A stretch of 64,000 bases of DNA from Pseudochelatococcus sp050946405 (lineage in GTDB: Bacteria > Pseudomonadota > Alphaproteobacteria > Rhizobiales > Beijerinckiaceae). Within the stretch, counting starts at the first letter, position 1. Each line of letters opens with the position of its first letter. The notes under the pieces were generated by a model. The model saw only the letters and a program-made list of their open reading frames with translations, did not search any database and had not been told where the DNA came from. The stretch spans positions 248,001 through 312,000 of the forward strand of contig NZ_JBMNUS010000003.1 of NCBI RefSeq assembly GCF_050946405.1. Reading direction: 5' to 3'. The position numbers were made by a program, and so were the translations under genes. Shown here piece after piece: positions 44,863 to 53,684 of the stretch.

Positions 44863-45978
44863 ATGGCCATCGCCCCCGATATCGTCGCGCTGGACGACTA
44901 CGAGCGTCATGCGCGCGGCAAGCTGGAGGCATCGTTGTGGGCCTATCTGGCCGGCGGCGGCGCGGACGGCATCACGCTGCGCCGCAACCGGGCGGCTTTC
45001 GACGACATCCTGCTGAACGGCCGCATCTTCGCCGACATGCGCGGCGCCGGCACCGGGCTGTCTCTTTTCGGGGAGCGGCTCGATTTCCCCGTCATCGTCG
45101 CGCCGACCGCCTATCATCGGCTGGTGCATCCGCAAGGCGAGATCGCGACCGTGCGGGGCGCGGGCGCCGTGGGCGGGTGGATGGTCGTCAGCACGCTGGC
45201 GAGCACCTCGCTGGAGGATGTCGCGGCGGCGGCCGTTCGGCCGGCGTGGTTCCAGCTCTATCTCCATCACGACCCCGCGCTGACGATCGATCTTGTTCGC
45301 CGTGCCGAGGATGCCGGCTATCGGGCGCTGGTGGTCACGGGCGATGCGACCGTGGCCGGCCTGCGCAACGAGGCGCAGCGCGCCGGCTTTCGCCTGCCGC
45401 CGGGCATCGCGGCCGTGAACCTGCCGCCGGACGCGATGCGCGTCTTTCAGGCGCCGCCGGGCGAAAGCCCGGTGTTTCTCGGCATGCTGGACAAAGCGCC
45501 GCGCTGGGATGCGGTGGCGAGGCTGTGCGCGGCCACGCGCCTGCCCGTGATCGTCAAGGGCGTCATGCATCCCGACGATGCGGCGGCCGCGCTGTCGGCG
45601 GGGGCGCGGGGCATCGTCGTGTCGAACCACGGCGGGCGGACGCTCGACGGCCTGCCGGCGACGATCGAGGTGCTGCCGCACATCGCGCGCCGTGTCGCCG
45701 GCGCGGCGCCCCTGCTGCTGGACGGCGGCGTGCGGCGGGGCACGGACATTCTGAAGGCGCTGGCGCTCGGCGCGGATGCGGTGCTGCTGGGCCGGCCGGT
45801 CCTGTATGCGCTCGCGGTTGCGGGAGCGGCGGGCGTGGCGCATCTGCTGACGCTGCTGCGCACGGAGCTTGAAGTCGCCATGACGCTGACGGGGTGCGCC
45901 ACGATCGCCGACATCGGTCCCGGCGTGCTGGCGGAAACGCTTTCCTCGCAAAGGATCCCGCGCGCGCAGGCCGGATGA
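44863..45978 (+). CDS. FMN-dependent alpha-hydroxy-acid oxidase/dehydrogenase
   Basis: 371-aa TIM-barrel flavoenzyme of the lactate/glycolate oxidase family. Active-site residues: H256 (base) and R259 in VVSNHGGRTLDG, K232 in VIVKGVM, Q131/Y133 in WFQLYLH, and the FMN phosphate site DGGVRRGTDILKALALGAD. No export signal. The ATG at 44863 is 5 bp after the Sel1 stop; a GTG at 44854 is an alternative. It closes the receptor-dioxygenase-Sel1 operon. The actual 2-hydroxy acid is unknown. Confidence 0.9.
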   Translation: MAIAPDIVALDDYERHARGKLEASLWAYLAGGGADGITLRRNRAAFDDILLNGRIFADMRGAGTGLSLFGERLDFPVIVAPTAYHRLVHPQGEIATVRGAGAVGGWMVVSTLASTSLEDVAAAAVRPAWFQLYLHHDPALTIDLVRRAEDAGYRALVVTGDATVAGLRNEAQRAGFRLPPGIAAVNLPPDAMRVFQAPPGESPVFLGMLDKAPRWDAVARLCAATRLPVIVKGVMHPDDAAAALSAGARGIVVSNHGGRTLDGLPATIEVLPHIARRVAGAAPLLLDGGVRRGTDILKALALGADAVLLGRPVLYALAVAGAAGVAHLLTLLRTELEVAMTLTGCATIADIGPGVLAETLSSQRIPRAQAG

Positions 45979-46016
45979 CCTGATCCGCACGCGCGGGCGG
46001 GCTTTTATCCTTGCCG

Positions 46017-47033
46017 CTATGCGCCGGTTGCCGCCAGCCTGTCGGCGAAATGGTAGAGGGCCGGCAGGCCGCCCGTGTGGACGAAAAGCACGCTGGAGCC
46101 CTGCGGAATGCGTTGCCGGCGAACCAGGCCGATCAGCCCGTCGAAACCTTTCGCGGTATAGACCGGATCGAGCAGCACTCCTTCTTCCCGCGCCAGCAAG
46201 CGGATTGCCGCGACGCCCCCGTCGCTCGGTTCGCCGTAGCCGGGCGCGAAATAGCCGGTGTCGATGACGATGTCGTCGGCTGTCCACGTGCCGCCAAGCC
46301 CGGCAAGCTCCGCCGCCTCCGTCGCCTGCCGGGCGACTCCGGCGCGGTAGGCGGTTTCGTCCTTGCGGGATACGGTGATCCCGATCACTTGCGTGGACGG
46401 CCATAGCCAGCGCGCGCCGACATGCAGCGCCGCGAGCGTGCTGCCCGTGCCTGCCGAGACGACGAGAAAGTCTGGCGGCGGGAGCCCTGCGGACTCCAGT
46501 TGCGCCTGGGTTTCCCGAACGGCGTGGATGTAGCCGAGCGCGCCGCGTGCGCCCGCTCCGCCGAGCGGAATGATATACGGCTTGCCGCCACGGCTTTTCA
46601 CCCTCTCCGCCTGCGCCTCCAGCAGAGCCACCGGCCCGCCGGCGTCTTCGGTTGAATCGACGAATACGATCTCGGCGTCGAACAGCCGGTCGAGCAGCAG
46701 GTTGCCCTGCGCGCCCGCCGGGGCCTTGCCCTCCAGCGCCAGCAGCGGGTGCAGGCCGAGCTTGCGGGCGGCGGCGGCGACAATGCGCGCGTGGTTCGAT
46801 TGCAGGCCGCCCGTCGTGATCAGCGTATCGGCGCCGGAAGCCAGCGCCTCCGGCAGGATGAACTCCAGCTTGCGCACCTTGTTGCCGCCGCCGCCGAACC
46901 CGTTCAGGTCGTCCCGCTTGATGAGGAGGCGGATGCCGAGTTGCGCGCCGACGCGATCCAGCGCCTCGAGCGGGGTGGGGAAAAAACCGAGAGAAACACG
47001 GTCAAAAGCAATAAGATTCTTGTTGGCTGTCAC
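46017..47033 (-). CDS. D-cysteine desulfhydrase / ACC deaminase family PLP enzyme
   Basis: 338 aa from a GTG with CAGGAGA 8 bp upstream. Fold-type II PLP protein: K52 in GGGGNKVRKLEF forms the Schiff base, TTGGLQSNHARIVAAAARKLG and SAGTGSTLAALHVGARWL bind the cofactor, and VHTGGLPALYHF closes it. Family members either release sulfide from D-cysteine (DcyD) or open the ring of 1-aminocyclopropane-1-carboxylate; sequence alone does not separate them reliably. Being divergent from a row of organosulfur-type monooxygenases, it more likely liberates sulfide from a D-cysteine-like product. Confidence 0.88.
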   Translation of the reverse strand: MTANKNLIAFDRVSLGFFPTPLEALDRVGAQLGIRLLIKRDDLNGFGGGGNKVRKLEFILPEALASGADTLITTGGLQSNHARIVAAAARKLGLHPLLALEGKAPAGAQGNLLLDRLFDAEIVFVDSTEDAGGPVALLEAQAERVKSRGGKPYIIPLGGAGARGALGYIHAVRETQAQLESAGLPPPDFLVVSAGTGSTLAALHVGARWLWPSTQVIGITVSRKDETAYRAGVARQATEAAELAGLGGTWTADDIVIDTGYFAPGYGEPSDGGVAAIRLLAREEGVLLDPVYTAKGFDGLIGLVRRQRIPQGSSVLFVHTGGLPALYHFADRLAATGA

Positions 47034-47134
47034 GCGCCCGTCTCCTGAAACCGGCCGCCGGACGAAAGGCGGCCCCTTGCGAAAATCCTGCCCGTCAATC
47101 CCGGCCGGGCGGCACCGGCGCCTGCATTCTGACA

Positions 47135-47162
47135 TTGATTACAGTTTGACGATAGATATTAT
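47135..47162 (+). promoter_or_regulatory. Candidate promoter of the monooxygenase gene row
   Basis: TTGATT (47135-47140), 16-bp spacer, TATTAT (47157-47162), in a locally AT-rich stretch of the 266-bp divergent gap. The GC-poor core contrasts with the surroundings. The divergent PLP-enzyme gene probably uses the same control region. Confidence 0.5.
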
Positions 47163-47299
47163 ATACAATAGACAGATCGAAGGCGGGTTCGCCGTGCGAG
47201 TCTCGCATATCGCCGGTCCCGCGTTTCCCAGTCGCCGCGTGCGGCCGCCTGTCTGCGGCCCGTTTCGCGGCGTGGGCCGTATAACGATTGGAGACGATC

Positions 47300-48589
47300 T
47301 TGACTGCTTCACGTCCCAAGCGCCTCAAGACCCTGGTGGGGGCGGCAAGCGTGCTTCATGCGTCCGGCGATGCGTCGCCGGCGCTTGGTCCGCAACGGGC
47401 GGCGGCGCTCGCGCGCAAGGCCGAGAGCGCCAGAATCACGGGGCTGTTCACGGCCGACGTCCTGCAAGTCGATCCGACCGGCGTGGTCGGCACGACGGGC
47501 TCGCAGGAGCCGCTCATCGCACTTGCCGCGCTCAGTCAGGTCACGTCGCACATCGGCCTCATCGCCACCGTTTCGACCACCTTCCAGCATCCCTACAACC
47601 TCGCCCGCCAGATCGCGACGCTCGATCACGCCAGCGGCGGCCGGGCGGCGTGGAATGCGGTGACGTCCTCGACCGGCGAGGAGAATTTCGGCGTCGACGC
47701 CCTGCCCGATCCGGTGACGCGCTATGCGCGCGCAACCGAGTTCGTCGAGGTCGTGCATGCGCTTTTCGCCGCCAACGAAGCCGATGCCGCGACGCGCGGA
47801 CCCAATGGCGCGATCCGCATCGATCCTGCCAGGCTGCATCGCGTCGATTATCGCGGCGAGCACTTTCAGGTGCAGGGGCCGCTCAACGTGCCGCAGCCGC
47901 CGCAGGGCCGCCCGGTGCAGTTTCAGGCCGGGCAGTCGGCGGAGGGCGTGACGCTCGGCGCGCGCTATGCCGAGGCCGTCTATACCTCGCAGCCCCAGCT
48001 CGACGGCGCCGTCGCCTTCGCCCACGAGTTGCGCGGCCAGGCGCGTGCGTTCGGCCGGGCGGAGAACCTGCCGCTCATCATGAATTCGTTTCACTCCGTC
48101 ATCGGCGAGTCCGATGCGGACGTCGCCCGGCGGGTGCGCGAGAAACGCGAGCGCATCGATTATGACAAGGGCCGGGTGAAGCTTGCGGATATGTTCGGCG
48201 GCGAGGTCGACCTGTCCGGCCTGCCGCTGGACCGGCCGTTGCCGGAAAGCCTGCTGCCGGACGTGGACGACACCAACCGCCGCCGGGGCCGCATCGCGAT
48301 CTTCCGCCGCTACGCGTTGCAGGGGCTGACCCTGCGCGAGTTGATCGTCGAGGCCAACGAGACGGGGCACTGGTCGGTCGCCGGCACGCCGGAGCAACTG
48401 GCCGACGCCATCGAGGAACGTTTCCGGCTCGGCATTCTGGACGTGTTGTCCCTGCACGGCCTCGGCAACCCGGATCAGGAAGACCTGCTTCTCAACGGCC
48501 TGCTGCCCGAATTGCGTCGGCGCGAGCTTCTTGACGACGATTACGTCGAGGGCGGCTTTCGCGCCAATCTCGGGCTGCCGGCGCTCTGA
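47300..48589 (+). CDS. NtaA/SnaA/DszA-type FMN-dependent monooxygenase (1)
   Basis: 429-aa luciferase-like monooxygenase. The start is a TTG with GGAG 6 bp upstream; another TTG lies four codons earlier. The signature ATVSTTFQHPYNLARQIATL followed by GGRAAWNAVTS places it in the NtaA/DmoA subgroup, which needs reduced FMN from a separate reductase and oxidises C-S or C-N bonds (nitrilotriacetate, dimethyl sulfide, N-acetyl-S-succinocysteine). It shares the overall layout of the next genes but is not a close copy. First of five genes on the + strand; 47 bp to the next. Confidence 0.9.
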   Translation: MTASRPKRLKTLVGAASVLHASGDASPALGPQRAAALARKAESARITGLFTADVLQVDPTGVVGTTGSQEPLIALAALSQVTSHIGLIATVSTTFQHPYNLARQIATLDHASGGRAAWNAVTSSTGEENFGVDALPDPVTRYARATEFVEVVHALFAANEADAATRGPNGAIRIDPARLHRVDYRGEHFQVQGPLNVPQPPQGRPVQFQAGQSAEGVTLGARYAEAVYTSQPQLDGAVAFAHELRGQARAFGRAENLPLIMNSFHSVIGESDADVARRVREKRERIDYDKGRVKLADMFGGEVDLSGLPLDRPLPESLLPDVDDTNRRRGRIAIFRRYALQGLTLRELIVEANETGHWSVAGTPEQLADAIEERFRLGILDVLSLHGLGNPDQEDLLLNGLLPELRRRELLDDDYVEGGFRANLGLPAL

Positions 48590-48636
48590 GCCGCCGGGCG
48601 GTTCCGGCAGGCGCGAAAAACAAGAAGGAACAGGCG

Positions 48637-49995
48637 GTGTCGAAGCGTTCGGGTTTTCTCAGGCTGGGGCTTTTCGTCTATCCCTCGGGGCATCATATCG
48701 CCGCCTGGCGTCATCCCGACACGGCGGCGAATGCCGGCATCAGCTTCGATTATTACAGGAATGTCGCCTCGATCGCGGAGGCGGCCAAGCTCGACCTGCT
48801 GTTTCTGGCCGATGGAGCCGGCGCGCGCAGCGACAACGACGAGGTGTTGAGCCGCACGGCGCACAGTTACGTGGCCCAGTTCGAGCCCGTCACCCTGCTG
48901 TCGGCGCTCGCGGTGGTGACGCAGCGCATCGGCCTCGTCGCCACCGTCTCGTCCAGCTTCAACGAGCCGTTCCACGTCGCGCGCAAGTTTGCCTCGCTCG
49001 ATCATCTCAGCGGCGGGCGCGCCGGCTATAATCTGGTCACGTCGGCCAACGATCTGGAAGCGCGCAACTTCAACCGCGATGAGCACGACAGCCACGCGGC
49101 CCGCTACGAGAGGGCGGAGGAGTTCGCGCAGGTCGTCAGCGGGCTGTGGGATAGCTGGGACGGCGACGCCTTTCTCTACGACAAGCAGGAAGGGCGTTTC
49201 TTCGATCCCGCCAGGCGCCATGTGCTCGATCACAAGGGGCGGCATTTTTCCGTGCGCGGGCCGCTCAACGTGCCGCGCTCGCCGCAGGGCCGCCCGGTGA
49301 CGGTTCAGGCCGGCTCCTCCGAGGCGGGCAAGGAGCTTGCGGCAAAAAGCGCCGATGTGGTCTTCACCGCGCAGCAGACGGTGGACGAGGCGGCGGATTT
49401 CTACCGCGACATCAAGGAACGCGCCGTGCGCTACGGCCGCGATCCCGATCATGTGAAGATCCTGCCGGGAATATTTCCCGTCGTCGGCCGGACCCGCGCG
49501 GAAGCGCAGGACAAGTTCGAGGCGTTGCAGGCGCTGATCCATCCCGCGATCGGCCTCAACCTGATTTCCGGCGGATGGACCGGCATCGATCTGTCCGCCT
49601 ACGATCTCGACGGCCCGTTGCCGGATCTGCCGCCGGGCAACGGCAGCCAGAGCCGCCAGCATCTGCTGGCCGAGCTTGCGCGGCGGGAAAACCTCACCAT
49701 CCGGCAGCTTTACCTGCGCGTCGCCGGCGCGCGAGGCCATCTGCAAGTGGTGGGCACGCCCGCCGACATCGCCGATGCGCTGGAGGAGCGTTTCGAGACG
49801 TTCGGCGCCGACGGTTTCAACATCATGCCCCCGACCTTTCCGGGCGGCCTGACGGATTTCGTCGAACTGGTCCTGCCGGAGCTGCGCCGGCGCGGCCTCG
49901 CGCGCAGCGAATACGACGGCCCGACGCTGCGGGCCAACCTCGGATTGCCCGAGCCTGCCCCGGTCCGGCCCGGCGATCGCACCCCGTCACCCTGA
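48637..49995 (+). CDS. NtaA/SnaA/DszA-type FMN-dependent monooxygenase (2)
   Basis: 452 aa, GTG start with AAGGA upstream. The core LVATVSSSFNEPFHVARKFA and GGRAGYNLVTSAND is the NtaA-type FMN region, with Tyr in place of the usual Trp. Other typical segments are RYERAEEFAQVV, HFSVRGPLNVPRSPQGRPV and the late TFPGGLTDFVELVLPELRRRG. It reads ISFDYYRNVASIAEAAKLDLLFLADG at the substrate side. Probably co-transcribed with genes 1 and 3. Confidence 0.9.
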   Translation: MSKRSGFLRLGLFVYPSGHHIAAWRHPDTAANAGISFDYYRNVASIAEAAKLDLLFLADGAGARSDNDEVLSRTAHSYVAQFEPVTLLSALAVVTQRIGLVATVSSSFNEPFHVARKFASLDHLSGGRAGYNLVTSANDLEARNFNRDEHDSHAARYERAEEFAQVVSGLWDSWDGDAFLYDKQEGRFFDPARRHVLDHKGRHFSVRGPLNVPRSPQGRPVTVQAGSSEAGKELAAKSADVVFTAQQTVDEAADFYRDIKERAVRYGRDPDHVKILPGIFPVVGRTRAEAQDKFEALQALIHPAIGLNLISGGWTGIDLSAYDLDGPLPDLPPGNGSQSRQHLLAELARRENLTIRQLYLRVAGARGHLQVVGTPADIADALEERFETFGADGFNIMPPTFPGGLTDFVELVLPELRRRGLARSEYDGPTLRANLGLPEPAPVRPGDRTPSP

Positions 49996-50010
49996 GAAGC
50001 GGATATATCC

Positions 50011-51072
50011 ATGACGACGACCGACAAGTTTCATCTTGCTTTCGCGCTGAACGCAACCGGCCAGATTCCCGATGCCACCGCCGGCGCGCCCGCGACGCCG
50101 GATCATTGGGAGGCGATCCTGCGCCGCATCGAGGGGCAGGCGGATTTCGTGACGCTGGAAGATCATTTCGGAGAGGCGGCCGACGGTTTCGACGCGGGGC
50201 TGCTGGCCAACCGGCTCGGGCCGGTGGTGCGCGGGATCGGCATTATCCCCGGCGCGGTGCTCAACTACAACGAGCCCTTTCACGTCTCCACCACCATCGC
50301 CACGCTCGACTACGTGACGGAAGGCCGGGCGGGCCTGCTGGCGCAAAGGCTCCGGCCGCAGGAAGCCGCCGCCGTCGTGTCCGTCGTCGGCCGTCTCAAC
50401 GGCTTTCCCGAGCCGGTCGATCCCGATCTCGACGAGGATGCCCGCGACGCCGTGGAAGTGATCCGCCGCCTGTGGGATAGCTGGGAGGATGACGCCGTTA
50501 TCCGCGACGCCGCGAGCCAGCGTTTCATCGACGGGTCGAAGCTGCATTATATCGATTTCAAGGGCAAGCGTTTCAGCGTGCTCGGCCCGTCCATCGTGCC
50601 GCGTCCGCCGCAGGGCCAGCCTGTCGTCGCGGTGAGCGCGCGCGATGCGGCCGATCTCGCCTTCGCCGCCGAAACGGCCGATGTGGTGTTCCTGCAACCC
50701 GGCGACACACCGCCCGGCGATTTCATCGCGCAGGCAAGGGAAGCGCAGGCGCGCGCGGCGCGGTCCGGTCCGCTGCGCCATTTCCTCGATGTCGCCGTCA
50801 GCTTCGACGGCGATTCCGGCGCCCGTGGAGCGGCGTTGGGCTGGTCGGGCGCGGCGTCGGACCTGGTTGCGCAACTGACGCACTGGCGCGCTGCCGGCGC
50901 CGACGGCTTCCGCCTCATCCCGCGTGATCTGGCGCGCGATCTGGCCGGGCTGACCGAAGTCGTGATCCCGGCGCTGCGCGATGCGGGACGCATCTATGAA
51001 GTGCGCAACGGCACCCTGCGCCAGAGCCTCGGCCTGCCCGCCGCCGTCAACCGCCACATCGCCGCAGCCTGA
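50011..51072 (+). CDS. Shorter luciferase-like (LLM) flavin oxidoreductase
   Basis: 353 aa, the shortest of the five. It keeps the barrel pattern (DFVTLEDHFGEAADGFDAGL, NEPFHVSTTIATLDYVTEGR, WDSWEDDAVIRD, HYIDFKGKRFSVLGPSIVPRPPQGQPV) but lacks the WN-VTS segment, reading GRAGLLAQRLRP instead, and has a truncated C-terminal half. It may be a different LLM subgroup, with other substrate or flavin (F420-like) preference, or a non-catalytic relative. It lies 15 bp after the previous gene. Confidence 0.85.
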   Translation: MTTTDKFHLAFALNATGQIPDATAGAPATPDHWEAILRRIEGQADFVTLEDHFGEAADGFDAGLLANRLGPVVRGIGIIPGAVLNYNEPFHVSTTIATLDYVTEGRAGLLAQRLRPQEAAAVVSVVGRLNGFPEPVDPDLDEDARDAVEVIRRLWDSWEDDAVIRDAASQRFIDGSKLHYIDFKGKRFSVLGPSIVPRPPQGQPVVAVSARDAADLAFAAETADVVFLQPGDTPPGDFIAQAREAQARAARSGPLRHFLDVAVSFDGDSGARGAALGWSGAASDLVAQLTHWRAAGADGFRLIPRDLARDLAGLTEVVIPALRDAGRIYEVRNGTLRQSLGLPAAVNRHIAAA

Positions 51073-51092
51073 TCGCAGCCGGAAGGACCGTC

Positions 51093-52382
51093 ATGTCCAA
51101 TAAGCAGGTTTTGAAACAGGTCATCCTCGGCGCGCAGTTTCCCGGCGTCAACAACTTCACGGTCTGGAGCGATCCCGCCGCCGGGAGCCAGATCGCCTTT
51201 TCCTCCTTCGATCGCTTCGCGAGGACCGTCGAGCGCGGCAAGCTCGATTTTATCTTCCTTGCCGAAGGATTGCGCGTGCGCGAGCAGAAGGGCCGCATCC
51301 ACGAACTCGACGTGGTGGGCCGGCCCAACACGCTCGCCATTCTCACCGCGATTTCGGCCGTCACCCGGCATGTGGGGCTGATCGGCACCCTGTCGACGAC
51401 CTTCAACGAGCCCTACGCGCTGGCCCGGCAGCTTGCCACCTTCGACGCGCTGTCCGGCGGGCGGGCGGGCTGGAACGTCGTCACCTCGCCCGGCGCTTTC
51501 ACCGGCGCGAACTTCCGCCGCGGCGATCACCTGCCCCATGCGCAACGCTACGAGCGGGCGCGGGAGTTTCTCGATGCGGCCTTCGCCCTGTGGAAGAGCG
51601 CCGGCGGCGACTTCGACGTCGCCTCGAACCATGTCGGCATTCACGGCCGTTTCAACGTGCCGCCCCTGCCGCAGGGCAGCCCCGTGATCGCGCAGGCGGG
51701 CGATTCCGACGAGGGCCGGGAGCTTGCGGCAAGCCGCGCCGACGTGATCTACTCCCGCCACGGCACGCTGGAAGACGGGCAGGCGTTCTATGCGGATGTG
51801 AAAGCGCGGCTGACGAAATACGGGCGCGCGCCCGACAGCCTCAAGATCCTGCCCGGCGCGGCCTTCGTGCTGGGCGACACGGAAGAGGAAGCGCGTGAGA
51901 AGCACCGGGCCATCCGGTTGCAGCAGGTGAGCCCGAAGACCGCCATCACCTTTCTGGAGCAGGTCTGGAACCGCGATCTCTCCGCCTATGATCCCGACGG
52001 CCCGTTGCCGGAGGTCGATCCCGATGTCGCCGCGCAACCCGTGTCGAAGGGGCGCGCCAGCCGTTACGACGATGCGCTCGCCACCGCCCGCGCATGGCGC
52101 GAGATCGCGGAGCGCGACAAGCTGAGCATCCGCGACCTGATCATCAAGGTGACGGCGCGCCAGCATTTCATCGGCACGCCCGAGACGGTGGCGCGCGAAA
52201 TCAACCGCTACGTCCAGTCGGACGCCGCGGACGGCTTCGTCTTCGCGCCGCATCTCACGCCCTCCGGCTTCGATGAATTCGTCGAGAAGGTCATTCCGTT
52301 CCTTCAGGATTGGGGCGTGTTCCGCACAGACTACGCGCAGACGACGTTGCGCGGCAATCTCGGTTTGCCGCTCACACGATAA
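51093..52382 (+). CDS. NtaA/SnaA/DszA-type FMN-dependent monooxygenase (3)
   Basis: 429 aa; GGAAGGA 5 bp before the ATG. Core: TLSTTFNEPYALARQLATFD and GGRAGWNVVTSPGAFTGANF. Over its whole length it matches the minus-strand gene at 55371-56687 (shared VILGAQ/AAHFPGVNN, TVWSDPxAGSQI, GKLDFIFLAEGLRVREQKG, SAYDPDGPLPEVDPDV), so the two are duplicates within the cluster. 20 bp after the previous gene, and 10 bp before the MFS gene. Confidence 0.92.
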   Translation: MSNKQVLKQVILGAQFPGVNNFTVWSDPAAGSQIAFSSFDRFARTVERGKLDFIFLAEGLRVREQKGRIHELDVVGRPNTLAILTAISAVTRHVGLIGTLSTTFNEPYALARQLATFDALSGGRAGWNVVTSPGAFTGANFRRGDHLPHAQRYERAREFLDAAFALWKSAGGDFDVASNHVGIHGRFNVPPLPQGSPVIAQAGDSDEGRELAASRADVIYSRHGTLEDGQAFYADVKARLTKYGRAPDSLKILPGAAFVLGDTEEEAREKHRAIRLQQVSPKTAITFLEQVWNRDLSAYDPDGPLPEVDPDVAAQPVSKGRASRYDDALATARAWREIAERDKLSIRDLIIKVTARQHFIGTPETVAREINRYVQSDAADGFVFAPHLTPSGFDEFVEKVIPFLQDWGVFRTDYAQTTLRGNLGLPLTR

Positions 52383-52392
52383 GCGGCGCATC

Positions 52393-53637
52393 GTGACGGA
52401 AATTCCCGAAGCGGCCGCGCCGCCCCTGCGGCGCAACCGCAACTACCACACGGTATTGTCGTCGAGCATCTTCACGGGGTTCTCGAACGGCGTCTTCGCC
52501 GTGGCGCTGCCGTGGCTCGCCACGATGCTCACGCGTGATCCCGTCAAGATCGCGATGGTTTCCGCCTCTGTCCGGCTGCCGTGGCTTCTGTTCACGCTGC
52601 CGGCAGGAGTGTGGACCGACCAGGCCGACCGTCGTCGCCTGATCGCGCAGGCCGACATGGTGCGCGCGCTGCTGTCGCTCGCCATCATGGCGCTTGCCTT
52701 GAATATGGGCGCCGGGGGCGACGGGACCATCTGGCTGCTCTGTCTGTTCGGAGTCGTCTTCGGCGCGGCCGAAGTCGTGCGCGAGAACGCGGCTCTGACC
52801 ATCGTTCCCTCGATCGTCTCCCGCGCCGATCTCGAACGCGCCAACGGCTATATGTGGAGCGCTTCGCAGATCAGCGGCCAGTTCATCGGGCCGCCGGTGG
52901 CGGGCGTTCTCATCGGCCTCGGCATCGCGGTGCCGTTCGGTTTCGATGCGGCGAGCTTCGCCGTTTCCGCGGGGCTGATGTGGCTTCTGACCCTGCCGCC
53001 GCGGCGGCGACCGAGACGGACGACATTCCTGCACGCATTGCGGGAGGGGCTGCATTGGCTCTGGAACAGCAGGCAACTTCTGAAGCTCGCGATCGCCGTC
53101 GGCGTGCTGAACTTCTTCTTCATGGCGAATTTCACCGTTCTGGTGCTCTATTCGCAGGAGGTGCTGGGGCTGTCGGCGTTCGGACACGGCATGCTGATGA
53201 CGGCGGCCGCGACGGGCGGCATTCTCGGCGCTCTTCTTGCGGGCGCGGTGCAGCATCAACTGGGGCTGCACGGCAGCATGGTGGCCTCGCTCGGCGGCAC
53301 GGTGCTGGCTTACGGCGCCCTCGCCGGCACGTCTTCCGTCTGGATCGCGGCGCCGGCGCTCTGTTTCGAGATGTTCAATCGCCTGATATGGAGCGTCGTC
53401 ACCGTTTCCTACCGGCAGCGGCAGATACCGGACGCCATTCTGGGGCGCATCAACAGCCTCTACCGCTTCCTCGCCTGGGGCACGATGCCGCTCGGCGCGC
53501 TCGCCGGCGGCTGGCTGGTGGCCCGGTTCGACGAACCGCTCGGCCGCGAGACGGCGCTTCACATACCTTATCTGGTCAGCACGGCGGCGGTGGCCGGTCT
53601 GGCGTTCTACTGCGCCAGGGCCCTGAAACTGAAATGA
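52393..53637 (+). CDS. MFS transporter
   Basis: 414 aa from a GTG 10 bp after the preceding stop; the ribosome site is weak, so coupling to the upstream gene is likely. Twelve-helix pattern with the MFS motif A-like WTDQADRRRL between helices 2 and 3 (PAGVWTDQADRRRLI) and a basic central loop (LPPRRRPRRTTFLHALREG). It resembles the enterobactin-exporter-like/DHA3 group, which moves small molecules out of the cell. In this cluster it may export a product or a toxic intermediate; the substrate is unknown. Confidence 0.85.
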   Translation: MTEIPEAAAPPLRRNRNYHTVLSSSIFTGFSNGVFAVALPWLATMLTRDPVKIAMVSASVRLPWLLFTLPAGVWTDQADRRRLIAQADMVRALLSLAIMALALNMGAGGDGTIWLLCLFGVVFGAAEVVRENAALTIVPSIVSRADLERANGYMWSASQISGQFIGPPVAGVLIGLGIAVPFGFDAASFAVSAGLMWLLTLPPRRRPRRTTFLHALREGLHWLWNSRQLLKLAIAVGVLNFFFMANFTVLVLYSQEVLGLSAFGHGMLMTAAATGGILGALLAGAVQHQLGLHGSMVASLGGTVLAYGALAGTSSVWIAAPALCFEMFNRLIWSVVTVSYRQRQIPDAILGRINSLYRFLAWGTMPLGALAGGWLVARFDEPLGRETALHIPYLVSTAAVAGLAFYCARALKLK

Positions 53638-53684
53638 GGCGAAGCCGCGGCCCCGCCTCACCCTCTCCGTGCCTGTCGGTCCGG

